A stretch of 64,000 nucleotides of DNA, taken from the NCBI RefSeq assembly GCF_946151055.1, contig NZ_CAMGYZ010000001.1:1-64000 (forward strand). The letters run 5' to 3'. A program made the translations under genes and the position numbers. The notes below the pieces were generated by a model. That model saw nothing but the letters and a program-made list of their open reading frames with translations, was not told the DNA's origin and made no database searches. Positions 59,434-64,000 of this stretch are shown piece after piece; the stretch's first letter is position 1; every line of letters starts with the position of its first letter. The DNA is from Bacillus sp. Marseille-Q3570. GTDB taxonomy: Bacteria; Bacillota; Bacilli; Bacillales; Fictibacillaceae.

Positions 59434-62316
59434 ATGAGTACTAACCGATCAAATAAGGGACAACCTTGGGAGGGGTTTGATGGACCCAATCTTGGCTATG
59501 CGATCGAGCTTTATGATCAATATTTAGACGATCCCGAGTCTGTTGATCCAGAAGTCAAGGAACTTTTCGAGACCTGGGGTGCACCGCCGGCGTCTGCAGA
59601 AAGTATAACAGGCTATCCATCTGATCCATCACAATCCATGAGTGATGCCACGACCATGAAGAAAGTGGTCGCTGCTGTCAAGCTTGCGGACAATATACGG
59701 ACGTATGGGCATTTAGCCGCAAAAATCAATCCACTAGATGAACCACAAACGGATGCATCATTCCTCGACCCAGGTCATTATCAACTCAGTACTGAAGATT
59801 TGAAAGCGATTCCTGCAAAAGTCGTTTGGGAAGATGCCCCTGAAAATATACAAGATGGTTTTGAAGCAATCGAAAAGCTTAAGCAAATCTATACAAAATC
59901 GATGGCATTTGAATTCAGCCATGTCCATGATGATAAGGAACGGAAATGGCTCGATGAAATGGTGGAGTCTGACGCAATTTACCCATCACTTTCACCTCAA
60001 GATCGAATTGAGCTCTTACATCGGTTGACCGAAGTAGAAGGTTTTGAAAAATTTCTACACCGGACGTTCGTCGGTCAAAAACGATTTTCGATTGAGGGTC
60101 TTGATACAATGGTGCCGATGTTGGATGAAATCGTTCACGCAGGTGTTCATGATGGAGCACGCAATGTCATGATCGGTATGGCTCACCGTGGACGTTTGAA
60201 TGTATTGGCACATGTATTAGGTAAGCCGTATGAAAAAATCTTTGCTGAATTCCATCATGCACCGAATAAAGATCTTGTTCCTTCGGAAGGTTCAATGGGA
60301 ATCAATTACGGATGGACTGGTGACGTGAAATACCACTTAGGTGCAGACCGTGAGATTGAAGAAGAAAATCATGAACCAGCTTGTATCACATTAGCAAACA
60401 ACCCAAGTCATCTTGAATTTGTGGATCCAGTAGTCGAAGGCTATGCTCGTGCTGCCCAGGAAGATCGGAGTTCAACCGGTTATCCTAAGCAGGATGTTTC
60501 TAAATCGTTTTCGATCTTGATTCATGGTGATGCTGCTTTCCCTGGTGAAGGTATCGTTGCTGAAACATTGAATTTAAGTCAGCTTCCGGGATACAAAACG
60601 GGCGGGACGGTCCATATCATTGCAAACAATCTTTTAGGATTCACGACGAAAAGCAGTGACTCCCGCTCAACAAAGTATGCTAGTGACCTTGCGAAAGGTT
60701 TCGAAATCCCGATCGTCCATGTCAATGCTGATGATCCAGAAGCATGTCTTGCTGCAATCATTTTTGCATACGAATATCGTAAAAAGTTCCAAAAAGACTT
60801 CCTTATTGATTTGATCGGTTATCGACGCTTTGGGCACAACGAAATGGACGATCCTTTTGCGACAAACCCGCAACTTTACAATAAAGTGAATGATCACCCT
60901 ACGGTGCGTCATTTATACGCAGAAGTTTTACAAACTGAAGGGGTCTTGACTGAAGATCAATCCAAACAGATGGAGAAGGAAGTTCAAGACAAACTTGATG
61001 ATAAGTATGGAAAAGTTTCGAAAAATAAAGATGATGAAATCGAGGAGATCCAAGCTCCGGAACAGATTGTCAACAGGCTGCCTGACATTCAAACTTCGGT
61101 ACCGTTGAATGAACTTCAAGAAATCAATTCTGATCTTCTGAAGTGGCCAGAAGGATTCACTGTATATCCGAAACTCGAAAAAATCCTGAAACGTCGTGAA
61201 AAATCCCTTGCTGAAGAAGGCGGTAAGGTTGATTGGGCATTAGCTGAAACGCTCGCCTTTTCGACGATCCTGAAAGATGGAACACCAATCCGATTGACAG
61301 GACAAGATACAGAACGTGGTACCTTTGCTCATCGTCACCTGGTATTGCATGACCCGAAGACCGGTGAGACCTTCTCGCCATTACACATGCTGTCTCAGGC
61401 AAAAGCATCTTATGCCATCCATAACAGTCCATTATCTGAAGCGTCAGTAGTTGGATTTGAATATGGTTATAATGTCTTTGCGCCTGAAACGCTTGTGCTA
61501 TGGGAAGCACAATATGGAGACTTCGCAAATGCCGCTCAAGTCATTTACGATCAGTTCATCTCTGCCGGTCGTGCGAAATGGGGACAAAAATCAGGGCTTG
61601 TCCTATTACTGCCACATGGTTATGAAGGACAAGGACCCGAACACTCCAGTGGACGTCTTGAACGGTTCTTACAATTATCTGCAGAAAACAACTGGACAGT
61701 GACCAATTTGACGACAGCTGCTCAATACTTCCATATTTTAAGAAGACAAGCAGCGTTGACAACAAAAGATGAAGTAAGGCCGTTGATCATCATGACACCG
61801 AAAAGCCTGCTCCGTAACCCGCGTGTGGCTTCAACTCCTGCTGACTTCAGTGAAGGAAATTTCGAAGCAGTATATAATCCATCCAATGTTGGAGCGAAGA
61901 AAAAAGATGTCAAACGCTTGATTCTATGCAGTGGAAAAATGGCTATCGACATCGATGCTGCGGTCGAAGCCAATGAGCAAGATTGGGACTGGGTCGACAT
62001 CCTTCGAATTGAACAGCTTTATCCGTACCCGGAAAAAGAGATGGTAGAATTACTTGATCAATATAAAAATCTAGAAGAGGTCGTTTGGGTCCAGGAAGAA
62101 CCGAAGAATATGGGGGCATGGTCCTATATCGAACCGAAGATCAGAGCTTCAGTATCTGATGACATGAAAGTGACTTATATAGGACGTCCAGAACGTTCCA
62201 GTCCAGCTGCTGGAGAACCTGATGTCCATAAAAGGGAACAGGAACGTATCGTAAATGAAGCGTTGAAATTGAAAAAGACAGACACAGTCACCACTGAAGG
62301 AGGAAATGTATCGTGA
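59434..62316 (+). CDS. odhA: 2-oxoglutarate dehydrogenase E1
   Basis: The 960-residue ThDP enzyme decarboxylates 2-oxoglutarate in the TCA cycle. It shows [29 protein letters not shown] at the start, [50 protein letters not shown], and the NNLLGFTT motif. The C-terminal part has [13 protein letters not shown] and [16 protein letters not shown]. Length is usual for Bacillus (about 940-960). GGAGG precedes ATG 59434; odhB overlaps its end by 4 bases. Confidence 0.96.
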   Translation: MSTNRSNKGQPWEGFDGPNLGYAIELYDQYLDDPESVDPEVKELFETWGAPPASAESITGYPSDPSQSMSDATTMKKVVAAVKLADNIRTYGHLAAKINPLDEPQTDASFLDPGHYQLSTEDLKAIPAKVVWEDAPENIQDGFEAIEKLKQIYTKSMAFEFSHVHDDKERKWLDEMVESDAIYPSLSPQDRIELLHRLTEVEGFEKFLHRTFVGQKRFSIEGLDTMVPMLDEIVHAGVHDGARNVMIGMAHRGRLNVLAHVLGKPYEKIFAEFHHAPNKDLVPSEGSMGINYGWTGDVKYHLGADREIEEENHEPACITLANNPSHLEFVDPVVEGYARAAQEDRSSTGYPKQDVSKSFSILIHGDAAFPGEGIVAETLNLSQLPGYKTGGTVHIIANNLLGFTTKSSDSRSTKYASDLAKGFEIPIVHVNADDPEACLAAIIFAYEYRKKFQKDFLIDLIGYRRFGHNEMDDPFATNPQLYNKVNDHPTVRHLYAEVLQTEGVLTEDQSKQMEKEVQDKLDDKYGKVSKNKDDEIEEIQAPEQIVNRLPDIQTSVPLNELQEINSDLLKWPEGFTVYPKLEKILKRREKSLAEEGGKVDWALAETLAFSTILKDGTPIRLTGQDTERGTFAHRHLVLHDPKTGETFSPLHMLSQAKASYAIHNSPLSEASVVGFEYGYNVFAPETLVLWEAQYGDFANAAQVIYDQFISAGRAKWGQKSGLVLLLPHGYEGQGPEHSSGRLERFLQLSAENNWTVTNLTTAAQYFHILRRQAALTTKDEVRPLIIMTPKSLLRNPRVASTPADFSEGNFEAVYNPSNVGAKKKDVKRLILCSGKMAIDIDAAVEANEQDWDWVDILRIEQLYPYPEKEMVELLDQYKNLEEVVWVQEEPKNMGAWSYIEPKIRASVSDDMKVTYIGRPERSSPAAGEPDVHKREQERIVNEALKLKKTDTVTTEGGNVS

Positions 62317-63599
62317 GCGAAATCAAAGTACCAGAGCTAGCAGAATCCATCACAGAAGGGACAATCTCAGAGTGGTTAGTCGAGGTGGGCGATAAAGTCA
62401 CAAAAGGCGATTACCTCGTCGAATTGGAAACTGATAAAGTCAATGTCCAGGTCAGTGCTGAAGAAGATGGCGTGATCACTGACTTGTTGAAAGAAGCTGG
62501 CGATACAGTAGAAGTTGGCGAAGTGATTGCGAAACTTGGTGAAGGTGATGAAGCACCAAGTGATGAGGAACCCGCCGAGAAAGAAAAAGAAGAGCCTGAA
62601 GAGAAACAAGAAGAAGTAGATAAGAAAGAAGAACAACCTGAAAAAGAAGAAAGTCAAACGAAAGAAGAACCAAAAGGAACAGATCGTCCAGTCGCTTCAC
62701 CTGCTGCTCGTAAGCTTGCTAGAGAGCTCGGAGTTGATTTGAAGGAAGTGAAGTCGACGGATCCGATTGGTCGTGTAAGATCTGAAGATGTGAAAAATCA
62801 TGCAGAATCTCCTAAGAAAGAAAAAGCTGAACCGAAACAATCTAAGCCTGAAAAACAAAGCAGCCAACCAAAACAGGTGACAGAAGAGAAGTCTGAGAAG
62901 CCGGTTGAACGTGTCAAAATGTCCAGAAGACGTCAAACAATCGCGAAAAGACTTGTAGAGGCTCAGCAGACTGCAGCAATGCTGACTACTTATAACGAGG
63001 TTGATTTGACAGCAATCAATGATCTTCGTAAGCGTCGTAAGGAACAATTTTTACAGCAAAACGATGTAAAGCTAGGATATATGTCCTTCTTTACAAAAGC
63101 AGTTGTTGCAGCATTGAAGAAGTTCCCTAGAATCAACGCAGAGATCCAAGGGGACGAAATGCTTCTCAAGAAGTTCTACGACATCGGTATCGCGGTAGGT
63201 GCTGAAGAAGGCCTAGTGGTTCCTGTTGTGAGAGATGCAGATAAATTGAGCTTTGCGCAAATTGAAAAGGAAATCAAGTCATTGTCTAAGAAAGCTCAAG
63301 ATAAAAAGCTGACGATCGACGAGCTTCAAGGCGGTACATTTACAATTACGAACGGCGGTGTATTCGGATCGCTTATGTCATCTCCAATTTTGAATACTCC
63401 ACAAGTAGGTATTCTAGGAATGCATAAAATCCAATGGCGTCCTGTCGCAATTGATGAAGAACGTATGGAAAACAGACCGATGATGTATATCGCCCTTTCC
63501 TATGATCATAGAATCGTCGATGGCAGTGAAGCAGTCCGCTTCCTTGTAAAAGTAAAAGAACTATTAGAAGATCCAGAATCCTTGTTGTTGGAAGGATGA
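62313..63599 (+). CDS. odhB: Dihydrolipoyl succinyltransferase E2
   Basis: The 428-residue protein has one lipoyl domain (Lys42 in [12 protein letters not shown]), a Glu/Lys-rich linker (about 90-125), the E1/E3-binding [18 protein letters not shown] and the catalytic domain with [14 protein letters not shown]. It transfers succinyl to CoA. GTG start after AAGGAGG. Confidence 0.96.
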   Translation: MSEIKVPELAESITEGTISEWLVEVGDKVTKGDYLVELETDKVNVQVSAEEDGVITDLLKEAGDTVEVGEVIAKLGEGDEAPSDEEPAEKEKEEPEEKQEEVDKKEEQPEKEESQTKEEPKGTDRPVASPAARKLARELGVDLKEVKSTDPIGRVRSEDVKNHAESPKKEKAEPKQSKPEKQSSQPKQVTEEKSEKPVERVKMSRRRQTIAKRLVEAQQTAAMLTTYNEVDLTAINDLRKRRKEQFLQQNDVKLGYMSFFTKAVVAALKKFPRINAEIQGDEMLLKKFYDIGIAVGAEEGLVVPVVRDADKLSFAQIEKEIKSLSKKAQDKKLTIDELQGGTFTITNGGVFGSLMSSPILNTPQVGILGMHKIQWRPVAIDEERMENRPMMYIALSYDHRIVDGSEAVRFLVKVKELLEDPESLLLEG

Positions 63600-63607
63600 A
63601 ATTGTTA

Positions 63608-63647
63608 CAAGACCCAGAAGGCAGTTTGCCCTTTGGGTCTTTTTTTG
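63608..63647 (+). terminator. Terminator of odhAB
   Basis: AAGACCCAGAAGGCA pairs with TGCCCTTTGGGTCTT around GTT, followed by TTTTT. Confidence 0.85.
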
Positions 63648-63690
63648 TGGACTGATATTGTAAAGATTCTAAAAAAGGTTCTATGATAAG

Positions 63691-63929
63691 ACTGTTATCG
63701 CAAACATTGTTGCTCTTGCACTTAGAGAAAGTATAAGGGCAACTCTCGACCTACAAAAGGCTTGGTCTCACCAAGTTTTCTTTAAAAGTCGTTGATGTCC
63801 ACTCCAGGATGCTCGCTTTCCGCAGGGCGTGCAGTAAACCCACTCGTCACCTTGCAACATGGTATGGTCTCACTGTCCCGCTGTTTTTTAAAAATGACTT
63901 CCTAGCAATAATCTTTTAGAATAGAGCCT
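63691..63929 (-). repeat. Repeat family R1, complete inverted copy
   Basis: On the minus strand it reads AGGCTCTATTCTAAAAGATTATTGCT, ... AGCGAGCATCCTGGAGTGGACATCAACG, AAAGAAAACTTGGTGAGACC and AAGTGCAAGAGCAACAATGTTTGCGATAACAGTC. Both ends start GGCT.T or an imperfect equivalent, showing the terminal inverted repeats most clearly. After it (63930-64000) there is TATAAT at 63941 and GGAGGTGG near the edge, probably the promoter and ribosome binding site of a gene outside the window. Confidence 0.8.
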
Positions 63930-64000
63930 ATGAAAAAGAATATAATACAACGCGGTCGTGAATAATGAGGGATGACATAATTACTCTGGAGGTGGCATAA

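Overview
The window looks like chromosome from a spore-forming, probably salt-tolerant or marine member of the Bacillaceae. Support comes from a CotA-type laccase, a YjcZ-family small protein, a sporulene-type terpene cyclase, YppC/YndM/YkuK/YojM-type proteins, Bacillus-style AAGGAGG ribosome binding sites with many TTG and GTG starts, and a TRAP-type trp leader. No rRNA, tRNA, CRISPR array, phage or intact transposase was seen.

Layout. 1-2100: the tail of a possible upstream gene, a DNA alkylation repair protein, repeat DNA and a DUF3817 protein. 2200-9440: a trp operon in the order trpD-C-F-B-A, followed by a fused trpE(G). It has a TRAP-type leader in front of trpD and a second set of TRAP-type triplets plus a Shine-Dalgarno hairpin in front of trpE(G). 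9440-13510: repeats, an alkyltransferase-like protein, a Cu/Zn superoxide dismutase lipoprotein and small metabolic or membrane genes. 13598-15411: an ErmD-like leader peptide, a terminator and an ABC-F resistance protein. 15445-20550: a YndM-like protein, CotA, and a two-part sodium/solute symporter. 20886-24325: fixABCX (electron-transfer flavoprotein, quinone oxidoreductase and ferredoxin). 24650-32755: a thioredoxin-like gene with an in-frame TGA and a downstream hairpin (candidate selenoprotein), YjcZ, a Rieske protein with a long helical tail, YppC and the terpene cyclase. 32951-45207: a PCYCGC lipoprotein and a long B12 uptake/salvage operon under a cobalamin riboswitch. 45550-51136: YkuK, an acidic LPXTA surface protein with its own sortase, then a c-di-GMP-I riboswitch, an MshEN/PilB-like ATPase and a response regulator. 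51137-64000: serine hydrolase, guanylate-kinase-like protein, Csp-like copper protein, MFS exporter, LVIVD-repeat secreted protein, glutaminase and odhAB, interspersed with repeat elements.

How the parts fit. The trp genes appear to be controlled twice by the same regulator, once at transcription (leader attenuator) and once at translation (hairpin over the trpE(G) ribosome binding site). The B12 operon imports corrinoids (BtuFCD), remodels them (CbiZ, CbiB, CobD, CobU, CobS, CobC), adenosylates them and imports/phosphorylates alpha-ribazole (CblT/CblS-like), so it reads as a salvage operon. c-di-GMP appears to act both on the RNA and, through an MshEN domain, on the protein of the same operon.

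The points I rate most worth checking are the UGA/hairpin selenoprotein candidate (25203-25952), the c-di-GMP riboswitch plus degenerate MshEN ATPase (48333-51136), the doubled TRAP control of a fused trpE(G), the ErmDL-like leader on an ABC-F gene, and the dispersed palindromic repeat family present in at least six recognisable copies. All identifications were made by eye from motifs; no database search was run.
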